Shown here one piece after another: positions 6,864-14,196 of a DNA stretch of 35,684 nt. Made by a program: the position numbers and the translations under genes. Below the pieces are notes generated by a model. The model made no database searches. It saw only the letters and a program-made list of their open reading frames with translations, and was not told the origin of the DNA. The stretch spans positions 1 through 35,684 of the forward strand of contig CAJUID010000032.1 in assembly GCA_910585905.1 (NCBI GenBank), in the 5' to 3' direction. Numbering within the stretch: the stretch's first letter is position 1; each line of letters begins with the position of its first letter. The DNA comes from an uncultured Lachnospiraceae bacterium. Its GTDB lineage: Bacteria; Bacillota; Clostridia; Lachnospirales; Lachnospiraceae.

Positions 6864-8042
6864 ATGAAAGCAAGATCAGGATTTATAAAGGCGAAGCTTG
6901 GGGAACAAGTCTATGTGATTCCCTATGGACAAAATATTGTAGATTATTGTGATAGCATGTTGCTCAATGAAACGGGGGAAATCCTTTGGGATGGCCTGGA
7001 ACAACATTCCACAAGAGAGGAATTGGCCAGACTGCTTCTGCAGGAATACCAGCTTGAACCTGACAAAGAAACAGAGCTTCTCAGCGATGTGGATTCCTTT
7101 TTGAGACAATTGGTATCTTTGGGAATGGCAGAAGAAGAACAAAGTATATTTTATGGATGGAAAGAACAGTTTTTTACAGCAGGTCCATTAAACGTTTCCT
7201 ATCAGGGCCCAGAAATTGTATATAACAACTACTTTCAGAAATTTGCCAGCGATAAACAAGATGGGGTATGTGACCTTACTGTCCAAATTTCATGCATGCA
7301 GCCACGGTTTCACAAAAATGGTAAAGTAATCCTTAGAAATGAAGAAGTTATTTTAATTGATATAGGTGAGGAATACCTCTTTCTATTTCCAAAGTTTGAG
7401 GTACTAAATGAAATGCAGGTAAAAAAAGATGGTTCCTATGCCTTACTTTTTTGCCAGGCGGATTTCATCAATGAACGGGCGGAAGATATATTTCATGTAA
7501 TCCGTTTTGCATTTCTAATTGCTGCCAGTGAAAAGGAGCTATTTCTTTTACACTCTGCTTCTTTCTTGTATCAAGGAAAGGCATGGCTCTTTTCTGGGAG
7601 GTCGGGTACTGGGAAATCTACGCATACGAATCTTTGGAAAGAGTATTACGGCGTGGAATTGCTAAATGGCGACCTAAATATGCTAGGAATAGAGGATGGG
7701 CAGGCCGTTGTCTATGGCCAGCCGTGGTGTGGAACTTCCGGGATTTGTACTGCCAAAGCTTACCCATTAGGAGGAATTACTTTTTTAAAACAGGCACCAG
7801 AAAATGTCTGTACAGAAATGCCTTTATCCGAAAAGATTTTAGCAATCCTGCAGAGAATGATATCTCCTGCATGGAAGGAACACCTACTACAAAGAAATAT
7901 AGATTTTGCAGAGAAATTAGGGCGTGCGTGTCCAGTCTGGCGGCTGCATTGTACTCCCGAACGGGAAGCAGCCAATGTAATAAAAAAGGAAATAGACAAA
8001 GTGTGCAATCAGAGTACAGAGTTAAAAAATGACATTATATAA
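6864..8042 (+). CDS. PqqD-like domain fused to HPr-kinase-like ATPase
   Basis: This 392-residue protein starts behind GAGGAGG. Residues 1-95 resemble a PqqD/RRE domain, the peptide-recognition element of RiPP pathways: MLLNETGEILWDGLE, TREELARLLLQEY, VDSFLRQLVSLGM. Residues 215-380 resemble the HPr serine kinase C-terminal fold: LHSASFLYQGKAWLF, Walker A SGRSGTGKST (K251, S252), NGDLNML, YGQPWCGTSG, and a C-terminal ERE-AA-VIKKEID segment. The middle 100-210 is unassigned. In RiPP clusters such kinases phosphorylate Ser on a precursor peptide, and PqqD domains bind its leader. A fusion of both next to an exporter predicts recognition and modification of a leader-bearing protein before export. 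The function is inference; the domain calls are from visible motifs. Confidence 0.8.
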   Translation: MKARSGFIKAKLGEQVYVIPYGQNIVDYCDSMLLNETGEILWDGLEQHSTREELARLLLQEYQLEPDKETELLSDVDSFLRQLVSLGMAEEEQSIFYGWKEQFFTAGPLNVSYQGPEIVYNNYFQKFASDKQDGVCDLTVQISCMQPRFHKNGKVILRNEEVILIDIGEEYLFLFPKFEVLNEMQVKKDGSYALLFCQADFINERAEDIFHVIRFAFLIAASEKELFLLHSASFLYQGKAWLFSGRSGTGKSTHTNLWKEYYGVELLNGDLNMLGIEDGQAVVYGQPWCGTSGICTAKAYPLGGITFLKQAPENVCTEMPLSEKILAILQRMISPAWKEHLLQRNIDFAEKLGRACPVWRLHCTPEREAANVIKKEIDKVCNQSTELKNDII

Positions 8043-8043
8043 A

Positions 8044-8084
8044 GTAAAAAGAAACGGCTGTCTCTTTCAGCCGTTTCTTTTTAC
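8044..8084. terminator. Strong bidirectional terminator
   Basis: Seventeen perfect base pairs: GTAAAAAGAAACGGCTG (8044-8060) against its complement at 8068-8084, with a 7-nt loop. A- and T-runs are built into the stem, so it can end both the PqqD-HPrK transcript from the left and the convergent 147-residue gene from the right. Confidence 0.9.
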
Positions 8085-8132
8085 TTGCAAATGATATATG
8101 CATGTGATAAAAATCTTTAATGTGTTTTTCAA

Positions 8133-8576
8133 TTAGTGAATTGGATGATTGTATGCACACTGATGGTCACATTCCATCATAGCGCCAGTTACAGCAAGAC
8201 CAGCTTCTGATGTGACAACAACATCACCAAGACCAATATTATCATTACCATTTTGATGGTAATCAAAAGCAATCCTTAATGTAGATGTGCCATCACCGCT
8301 CTTTAATTTAGCACCGCTGCCATTACAGAAAGAGAAATGTACCGGCTGATTAAAGGATAAAGTAAGAATCTGGTTAGCAGAGTGATGCTTATCCCCAGCA
8401 GCATGCTGTGCATTTACCTGAATACGGTAATCCTCTCTTCCGGTTTCTGGTTTCTGGTGGATATTGGCTGTCACCGTGAAACAATCAGAACCAGTAGTAT
8501 CACCACTTGTCATATACACACCTTCCATAAAATCCTCATTAGCAAGTGCAATTGGCTTTGCATAAGCTCTTTTCAT
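8133..8576 (-). CDS. Unrecognised 147-aa protein, candidate exporter substrate
   Basis: The start is behind TAGGAGGG, 6 nt upstream. The N-terminus MKRAYAKPIALANEDF then MEGVYMTSGD is short, basic and not a Sec signal. It resembles the KxYxKPxxxxxE leaders of small proteins encoded near PqqD/HPrK/ABC loci in Lachnospiraceae (recalled, not checked). Residues 30-130 alternate polar and hydrophobic residues as in a beta-rich fold. There are four Cys (C32, C84, C136, C140), with a C-x3-C tail followed by a His-containing end (CDHQCAYNHPIH). It contains many Ser/Thr/Gly and no TM segment. It lies convergent to the exporter and PqqD-HPrK genes and shares their terminator. The best guess is the exported substrate of that system, but an unrelated structural protein is possible. 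Confidence 0.7.
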   Translation of the reverse strand: MKRAYAKPIALANEDFMEGVYMTSGDTTGSDCFTVTANIHQKPETGREDYRIQVNAQHAAGDKHHSANQILTLSFNQPVHFSFCNGSGAKLKSGDGTSTLRIAFDYHQNGNDNIGLGDVVVTSEAGLAVTGAMMECDHQCAYNHPIH

Positions 8577-8609
8577 AATAATTCCCTCCTAATATAATAC
8601 GTTGTTGGT

Positions 8610-8639
8610 TAAATAGTGTTTATGTACGCAGCATGTAAA
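8610..8639 (-). promoter_or_regulatory. Candidate promoter of the 147-aa protein gene
   Basis: On the minus strand TTTACA (8634-8639), 18 nt, TATTTA (8610-8615), about 35 nt upstream of the start. The match is moderate. Confidence 0.4.
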
Positions 8640-8693
8640 GAGCATAATCAATCGGAAATTGTACCAAAATGTGCATCTGACGGCTGCGTGTGG

Positions 8694-8729
8694 GTCAAAT
8701 ACAAGACAACCTGCTGTGGAGTATTTGAC
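8694..8729. repeat. Short inverted repeat, GTCAAATAC termini
   Basis: GTCAAATAC (8694-8702) and GTATTTGAC (8721-8729) are perfect 9-bp inverted arms. The same terminal words end the longer element at 149-229, but the interior is unrelated. It may be an internally deleted relative. Confidence 0.6.
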
Positions 8730-8878
8730 AGATGTAATGTTACTACTAGATATACTATGCTGTTTTTGTAATATGTGTCGTTTATATCTTTATAATTAGT
8801 ATATCGCATAAAATATGAAAAAGCAATAATAAATATCATTTTCTTCCAGAAAAAAGCTCCGCTTTGCTGCGATTTACG

Positions 8879-8909
8879 GCCATTCTGGACATCATGCATA
8901 AAACCTGGC
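8879..8909. repeat. Dispersed 31-bp repeat, copy 1
   Basis: The word beginning GGCCATTCT and ending CATAAAACC matches 28219-28249 in all but 4 of the first 28 positions. Both copies are intergenic and on the same strand. Confidence 0.5.
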
Positions 8910-8931
8910 GAGTATGCCGCCTGCTGCTCTA

Positions 8932-9585
8932 TTATATCAAATTTAACGCCTGTTTTGCCAACCGATCTGCCATATCATTATATTTATCACCCGAATGCCC
9001 TTTTACTTTTACAAACTGAATACCAAGCTTACCTTCCAAAGAATCATAATATTCTTTGTATGCCTTCGTCCCATCTTTGTTCGCCTTCCATGCACCATTG
9101 CACCATTTTGCAATTCCCTCATAATCATGATAGATTACTATTTTTTCAATCTGGTTTGCCACAGCATAGCGCATGGCAGCCTCCGCCCCCTTTATCTCAC
9201 CCGCAACATTGTGCATCAATGCGAGCTCTTTATCTTGAATCCTCTCACAAAATTTCAATTCCTCTCCACGGTATAACATTACCATGCCATACGAAAAGTC
9301 TCCCGAAACTTTGTCAAAACTTCCATCCACATAGGCAACTGCTGTATCTTCATCAACATCATCCAAAGAACCTCCCTGCTCCCCCGCAGTTACAGTGCCT
9401 TGAGGACTGCTCCCCGGGGGCATTTCTTTCTCCACCCCTTCTAAAAACTGCATTGCCTCTGCTTTAGATACAAAACTCTTATATTCTGCGCCAGAAAAGC
9501 CTGATACCTGTTTCTGGCACTCATCCCACGTACCAAATATCCCCGTTTTTCTGCCCTTTCGGACTGCATATACTTTTTTAGCCAT
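8932..9585 (-). CDS. rnhA: Ribonuclease HI with N-terminal hybrid-binding domain
   Basis: This 217-residue protein starts behind AGGAGAG. Residues 1-50 are the RNase H1 N-terminal RNA/DNA hybrid-binding domain (KKVYAVRKGRKTGIFGTWDEC, KSFVSKAEAMQFL). After a low-complexity linker, residues 82-217 form the RNase H domain with all four acidic residues: D87 (AYVDGSF), E130 (NVAGEIKGAEAA), D154 (IYHDYEG) and D204 (KYNDMADRLAK). It removes RNA from RNA/DNA hybrids such as R-loops. It is the last gene of the minus-strand run below the PBP promoter, about 70 nt after the MoxR gene, and could be cotranscribed. The gene symbol follows the usual name for type 1 RNase H. Confidence 0.9.
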   Translation of the reverse strand: MAKKVYAVRKGRKTGIFGTWDECQKQVSGFSGAEYKSFVSKAEAMQFLEGVEKEMPPGSSPQGTVTAGEQGGSLDDVDEDTAVAYVDGSFDKVSGDFSYGMVMLYRGEELKFCERIQDKELALMHNVAGEIKGAEAAMRYAVANQIEKIVIYHDYEGIAKWCNGAWKANKDGTKAYKEYYDSLEGKLGIQFVKVKGHSGDKYNDMADRLAKQALNLI

Positions 9586-9658
9586 TATTCTCTCCTATGC
9601 TGCATTAGTCAGCCTTGATTTCCTGCCCGAATCAGGCATTTTAATGTCTTTAGGCCGT

Positions 9659-11146
9659 TTATTTTTCAAGCTCTGACAAAAGTTCCCGCCTTCTGGTTCC
9701 AACCAAAAGCTCTTTATTATATTTTTGATAGCGCTCACAGTTATATTCCCCCAGAAATAGCGCACACTCAGAAGTTATAGTAAGGTCTGTTACAAAAATG
9801 ACCATCTCCTCACCATCCAAAAATGCCTCTTCCATAAAGTCAAATGCATGTTCTAGCATCTCACCCGCCAATTTTCTGGCATCCAGAAGCTGATCCCTTT
9901 GCCGGTCAAATGCTTCTTTTGCCCGCAAAAAACTCTCCTGTGCAGGGCCATGCTCTGACAAAGCAGCCTCTTTTAGGCACACAAAAAGCCTCTTCCAAAG
10001 AGCCTCTTCTTTTCTGGTATACATCCCTGCCGCCTTCCCTCGCTCAAATTCAGCACTTTTAGCAGAAAACAAGGACGCATAACACTCCTTCGTATTCTCT
10101 GCCTGCTCCACCTGACCGCGGTATTCCTTCAAAAAAGCATACCATGTATCCGTCAGCCACTTCTCATCCTGCACCTTGCGCATTCCCTGCAGCAGTCCGT
10201 CAAACAAAAGATTTACCACACTAAGCCTTTCATCAAATGCAGCCTGCGAAAGCCTTCTAAATACATCACTTTTTGCCCTTCCCTGCAAAATTTCCTCAAT
10301 GCCATAATCATCCTGGTATTTCTGGTATAGATCAATATAGGCAGCTACATCTTCCGCCACGTCCTGGTGGCGCAAAAATTCATATACCACCTCTGTATTT
10401 ACTGGAATCCCCAGAGCCTCATAACTTTTTAAAAGTTCACTCAAATCTTCCCAGCCTCTTGCCGTCACAAACTGAAGACCATCCACATCGGCCTCTACCT
10501 TATAAAAATTCTTTGGGCGGATTTCCAAATAACTTAACAGTGCATTGTGAACCTGCACATTTCTGGCATACTCTTTCCACACAGTATAATCTGAAGCAAT
10601 ATCCATCCGGCGCACACGGTCTAGCGTTACCATATCAAATTCCCGAACAGAACGGTTGTATTCCGGCGGATTTCCTGCTGCCACAATAATCCACCCCGCA
10701 GGAATTGCCTGATTCCCAAATGTTTTGCACTGCAAAAACTGCAGCATCGTCGGCGCCAACGTCTCCGAGACACAATTTATCTCGTCAATAAAAAGGATTC
10801 CCTGCGAAAGACCTGTGTCACGCATCCTCTGGTATACACTGGCAATTATCTCACTCATTGTATATTCTGTTACAGAATACGTTTTGCCTCCAAATTCTTC
10901 CTCCTTAATAAATGGAAGGCCAACCGCACTCTGCCTGGTATGATGCGTAATTGTGTAGGCAACCAAGGCTATGCCGCACTCCCTTGCAACCTGCTCCATG
11001 ATCTGTGTTTTTCCAATTCCCGGAGGACCCATCAAAAGAATCGGACGCTGCCTGACGGCAGGAATCCGGTATTCCCCATCTTGGTCTTTTTGCAGATACG
11101 CCTGCACTGTATTCTTAATCTCTTGTTTCGCTTCCTTTATATTCAT
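9659..11146 (-). CDS. MoxR-family AAA+ ATPase
   Basis: This protein of about 495 residues has Walker A GPPGIGKT (residues 40-47 from the ATG at 11146), Walker B ILFIDEIN, sensor 1 AAGNPPEYN and an arginine-rich DRVRRMD segment. The helical C-terminal part (about 270-495) is rich in Glu and Lys. MoxR ATPases work as remodelling chaperones with VWA-domain partners, and such a partner is encoded immediately upstream (11250-12557). A TTG at 11227 extends the frame by 27 residues, and neither start has an ideal ribosome binding site. AAGGAG at about 11180 instead precedes a 5-codon ORF whose stop TGA is one base away from the 11146 ATG, which hints at translational reinitiation. Confidence 0.85.
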   Translation of the reverse strand: MNIKEAKQEIKNTVQAYLQKDQDGEYRIPAVRQRPILLMGPPGIGKTQIMEQVARECGIALVAYTITHHTRQSAVGLPFIKEEEFGGKTYSVTEYTMSEIIASVYQRMRDTGLSQGILFIDEINCVSETLAPTMLQFLQCKTFGNQAIPAGWIIVAAGNPPEYNRSVREFDMVTLDRVRRMDIASDYTVWKEYARNVQVHNALLSYLEIRPKNFYKVEADVDGLQFVTARGWEDLSELLKSYEALGIPVNTEVVYEFLRHQDVAEDVAAYIDLYQKYQDDYGIEEILQGRAKSDVFRRLSQAAFDERLSVVNLLFDGLLQGMRKVQDEKWLTDTWYAFLKEYRGQVEQAENTKECYASLFSAKSAEFERGKAAGMYTRKEEALWKRLFVCLKEAALSEHGPAQESFLRAKEAFDRQRDQLLDARKLAGEMLEHAFDFMEEAFLDGEEMVIFVTDLTITSECALFLGEYNCERYQKYNKELLVGTRRRELLSELEK

Positions 11147-11249
11147 ATCAGACCCATTGCCGCATTTTTGCGGTTCACTCCTTCTTTTTAATCTTTTTAT
11201 AAACCGATATCCAGACAAATATATCAAAATCTTCTTTATTTAATTGCTC

Positions 11250-12557
11250 TTATTGCACATTGGAAAACTCCTCTTCCTCTAACCGCATTCTAATTGCCCA
11301 GACAGGTACATTTTCTTCTTCAAAATCCTCCAAAAAAAGAAATGCCGTCTTATAATCCGGCTTTTTGGCTGGGTAAATTCCCTTTCCATCTGTAAAATAT
11401 AGCAAACCACACAGATTCTTAAATTCCCCTCGCCCAATTAATTCATCTACATAGGCAAACGCCGGACGGAAATCTGTCCCACCCCCGCCGAGAATCTTAA
11501 AATCCAAAAATAATTCGGTAAGCTGCCTCTCATCCTCAATCACAATATCATCGCGCACTTCCTCATCACATTGTACCACATGAAGCTTACAGTGATGAAA
11601 GAAACTATCCTCCTGGCTTAAAAGAGAAAATGTTTCCTTTAAAAAATTTTCCACTAGCTGCCCGCTGGTAGAATAACTGGTGTCCACGACCACCACGAAC
11701 TCCCGGATTTTTTTTATTTCCCTGCTCTCAAGCGGCTCAATCAAAGGCATATTCTGATATAGAGAAAATCCATATGTGTAAAAATTCAAATCAAACTCAT
11801 CCGGGTCACAGTGAAGCTCCTCCTGTAAAACGGCAAACTTCTTTAAGAAATCACGGTATTTTCTCCGGCTCCTTCCTGCCTTCATCTGAAAAGAAAGCAG
11901 TTCCTCCCCTTCCTCCGTCTCATTTCCCCGTCTATTCTGCTCCATCTGCGTCTGCCTTGAAATCTTATCCCAGTTTTTTCTAGCAGACTCCGTCCTCGCA
12001 TTCTGCTCCTCTTCCTTCGGCCAAAATACATGGTCATCCGCAAAAAACTCCTGATGCAATTCCGCAAGTTCTTCCTCCGTCCGCTCTAACAAAAAACGGT
12101 AAACCTTTGCTGCTGATACGCCGCCTTCCCCCTTTAGGGATTCATATGTCTTCTGGCGAATCCAGCCAATGATGCGTTTTGTACATGGTTTTTCCATGAA
12201 ATCTATTGTATATTCTACCGCGATGTCGCAGGCAATCCCCCAGAGAAACGAATCCCTCTTTCCAGAAATCCAAAGATGAGAAAAAATACAGTGCAACACT
12301 GTATGAAGATACAGCCTGTTAAGATACGCAGGATTCTTTTTAAAAACGCGCAGAAGCTGTTCCGAAGAAAAAAATAAGGACGTTCCATCTGTAGCAATTG
12401 TAGAAAGCCGACGATCTGTTTTTGGAGTTAATGCAGATAATGCAATTCCCATATAGCGAAGCTCTACATACAATTCATCATGCACAAGACGGAGAATTTT
12501 AAGGGACATCTCCTCTTCCCATTCTGTCTGCGTCTGTGCCCGCATAGATTTTTCCAC
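11250..12557 (-). CDS. VWA/metallopeptidase-like protein (DUF2201)
   Basis: This 435-residue protein starts with GTG, 6 nt after AAGGAGG. The N-terminal half has the metallopeptidase-like helix H85TVLH89CIFSH94. The middle (150-230) is charged and probably a linker. The C-terminal part is a VWA-like domain with a MIDAS DTSYS (D292 to S296) and GGGGTDFRPAF, and ends in FTDGKGIYP and PVWAIRM. This two-domain arrangement is the DUF2201 layout, usually encoded beside a MoxR ATPase as here. Metal-dependent ligand binding by the VWA domain is likely; peptidase activity is uncertain because the motif may only bind metal. It acts in the cytoplasm, since no signal peptide is seen. Confidence 0.85.
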   Translation of the reverse strand: MEKSMRAQTQTEWEEEMSLKILRLVHDELYVELRYMGIALSALTPKTDRRLSTIATDGTSLFFSSEQLLRVFKKNPAYLNRLYLHTVLHCIFSHLWISGKRDSFLWGIACDIAVEYTIDFMEKPCTKRIIGWIRQKTYESLKGEGGVSAAKVYRFLLERTEEELAELHQEFFADDHVFWPKEEEQNARTESARKNWDKISRQTQMEQNRRGNETEEGEELLSFQMKAGRSRRKYRDFLKKFAVLQEELHCDPDEFDLNFYTYGFSLYQNMPLIEPLESREIKKIREFVVVVDTSYSTSGQLVENFLKETFSLLSQEDSFFHHCKLHVVQCDEEVRDDIVIEDERQLTELFLDFKILGGGGTDFRPAFAYVDELIGRGEFKNLCGLLYFTDGKGIYPAKKPDYKTAFLFLEDFEEENVPVWAIRMRLEEEEFSNVQ

Positions 12558-12601
12558 TAGCCCCCTCCTTCCAGTAATTATTGAACCCCTATCATTAAGC
12601 T

Positions 12602-13606
12602 TTACAAAAACGCATCAAAGGCATATTCATCTTGCTTTTCTCCTGCAAACCACCGGCTTTGGTACTGAAGAAGCATCCCAGCGCCCTCTGTCCAGCTCTG
12701 TTCCGCCGCATATCGAATACAGCCAGCAATCTCCCGTTCACCAAAATACCCCTGCTCACCAGCAAAACACAATAGCTCCAGATTTTTTTCCTCTACAAGA
12801 TACTCACCCGCCTTAGCTGCATTCTCTTTGATATATTCCTCATAAACCGCCTTTGGCTCTTCCCTAAGCCCGGCTGGATAATACAAACGGAGCCACGCCA
12901 TCCGGCACAAAGTCTTTACGCTCTCTTCCGCCCTGGCCTGCAAAAAGATACCATCATACTTTGCCAGGTCTACAATCCCCTCAGAAAAACATTGTCTTGC
13001 ACGGAACCCCTCGCCTTCAATATTTAACTCAAAAATATGAGCGGGACCTATTTCGTCATAGGTCTCACTATACTCTGGATATAAAAGCATGGCATCTGTC
13101 CCAGCCTCTGTTATAAACGATACCTCTGTCTCCATAGCGCGCTGCGCCAAAATCTGTTTTAATCCGCTAGGCTCTGTTATACTCCCATTTATCGTGATCT
13201 TTTGCAGACTCCGGCAATTCATAAATGCGTCACTTCCAATTCCCGTCAGGCTGTTTCCAACTACAAGCTGCTCCAAAAAACTGCACTGATAAAAACAAAA
13301 GTTACCGATTGACACAATACTTCCCGGAAGCACAACCTTTCTCAGATAAGTTCCTGAAAGCTCTCGTATCTTGCCCTGGCGCAGGATTTTCCAAAACGTT
13401 TCCTCTGCCCCTGCTTCTTCAATCCCTTCACAATAAATATAGCAGGCCGTATATTTGCTTTTTTCTGCAAAACAGTAATCCCCAATCTCCGTCACACTCC
13501 TCCCTGCGATGCATTCCAGTATCTCCACTTCCGGCGATGCCCCAAACACACGCAGAACACGGGCTGTTCCATCCTTTTTCAGATCATACCAATACCAGTC
13601 TGCCAT
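12602..13606 (-). CDS. Leucine-rich repeat (BspA/LRR_5) protein
   Basis: This 334-residue protein starts behind AAGGGGG. Residues 35-150 contain LRR_5-type repeats: VTEIGDYCFAEKSKYTACYI, LRKVVLPGSIVSIGNFCFYQ, LEQLVVGNSLTGIGSDAFMN, LQKITINGSI. The C-terminal half (about 185-334) is alpha-helical and acidic and is not recognised, with ankyrin-like phrases such as LELLCFAGEQGYFG. There is no signal peptide, so unlike most BspA-like proteins it is probably cytoplasmic. It lies between the two-TM protein gene and the VWA gene, with 11-nt and 44-nt gaps. A role as a partner or client adaptor of the MoxR/VWA pair is inference. Confidence 0.75.
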   Translation of the reverse strand: MADWYWYDLKKDGTARVLRVFGASPEVEILECIAGRSVTEIGDYCFAEKSKYTACYIYCEGIEEAGAEETFWKILRQGKIRELSGTYLRKVVLPGSIVSIGNFCFYQCSFLEQLVVGNSLTGIGSDAFMNCRSLQKITINGSITEPSGLKQILAQRAMETEVSFITEAGTDAMLLYPEYSETYDEIGPAHIFELNIEGEGFRARQCFSEGIVDLAKYDGIFLQARAEESVKTLCRMAWLRLYYPAGLREEPKAVYEEYIKENAAKAGEYLVEEKNLELLCFAGEQGYFGEREIAGCIRYAAEQSWTEGAGMLLQYQSRWFAGEKQDEYAFDAFL

Positions 13607-13617
13607 CTATGCCCCCT

Positions 13618-14178
13618 TTAGAAATGTGCATACCGCAAAATCTCCTCTACAAAACTCAGTCCCACTTTATAAATAACAAATAAAATAGTCACTGCCAAAA
13701 ATAATACCAAAATCCGGTATAAAATATACGCCCTAGCAAAAGATTTTTTCTGGGGAGGCGTTTTTTTCCGAACCGCCATCACAAGCATATAGAAAAATCC
13801 AAACACAGGAATATGCATAAAGCAAAGTAATTGAAACCACTGCCCGACACGGCCGAAGTTGCGCAACCTCTCCTCTGATTTTGTAAGCTGCCGCCCACCT
13901 CTCCCAACTGATTCACTCTCCTGTGACCGTTTCTCATCCTTACTGCCATCTTCTACACGTTTTTTTGACAATGCCCAGTCTAATTCCTTTTCAGGCTCTT
14001 TTTCCCCTGATTGCACAGAATCTTCCTGCCTCTCTACTACACGCCTCTCCTCCAAAGGCCGCTCCTGCTTTGCGGCTGTCTGGACAAATGTTGTTTCCCT
14101 TTTTTGCCCAGATGCCATATCTTTCTGAGGAGGCTGTACAGACTTTTTTTCTTCTTTATCTATTTTTTTTGAATCCAT
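13618..14178 (-). CDS. Charged-tail membrane protein with two TM segments
   Basis: This 186-residue protein starts behind AAGGAGG. Residues 1-105 are highly charged and of low complexity (Lys, Glu, Gln, Arg), probably disordered and cytoplasmic. Two hydrophobic segments follow: LLCFMHIPVFGFFYMLVMAV (about 118-137) and ILVLFLAVTILFVIYKVGL (about 155-173). I do not recognise a named family. It begins 18 nt downstream of the PBP stop and ends 11 nt before the LRR gene, so it sits in the middle of the transcript and could tether the MoxR/VWA/LRR components to the membrane near the cell-wall enzyme. That role is inference. Confidence 0.7.
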   Translation of the reverse strand: MDSKKIDKEEKKSVQPPQKDMASGQKRETTFVQTAAKQERPLEERRVVERQEDSVQSGEKEPEKELDWALSKKRVEDGSKDEKRSQESESVGRGGRQLTKSEERLRNFGRVGQWFQLLCFMHIPVFGFFYMLVMAVRKKTPPQKKSFARAYILYRILVLFLAVTILFVIYKVGLSFVEEILRYAHF

Positions 14179-14196
14179 CTGCCATTTTCCTCCTTC

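Larger units (their letters stand above)
8577..8931. other. Intergenic region with promoter and repeats
   Basis: This gap holds the likely promoter of the 147-residue gene (8610-8639, minus), the short inverted repeat 8694-8729, AT-rich sequence, and a 31-bp word (8879-8909) that recurs at 28219-28249. An 83-codon minus frame spans much of it but reads through the inverted repeat and lacks a good ribosome binding site, so I do not call it a gene. Confidence 0.5.

Noticed and set aside
8648..8899. 83-codon minus-strand frame
   Set aside because: It runs through the inverted repeat 8694-8729 and part of the 31-bp repeat, has no ribosome binding site, and its translation shows no domain-like pattern.
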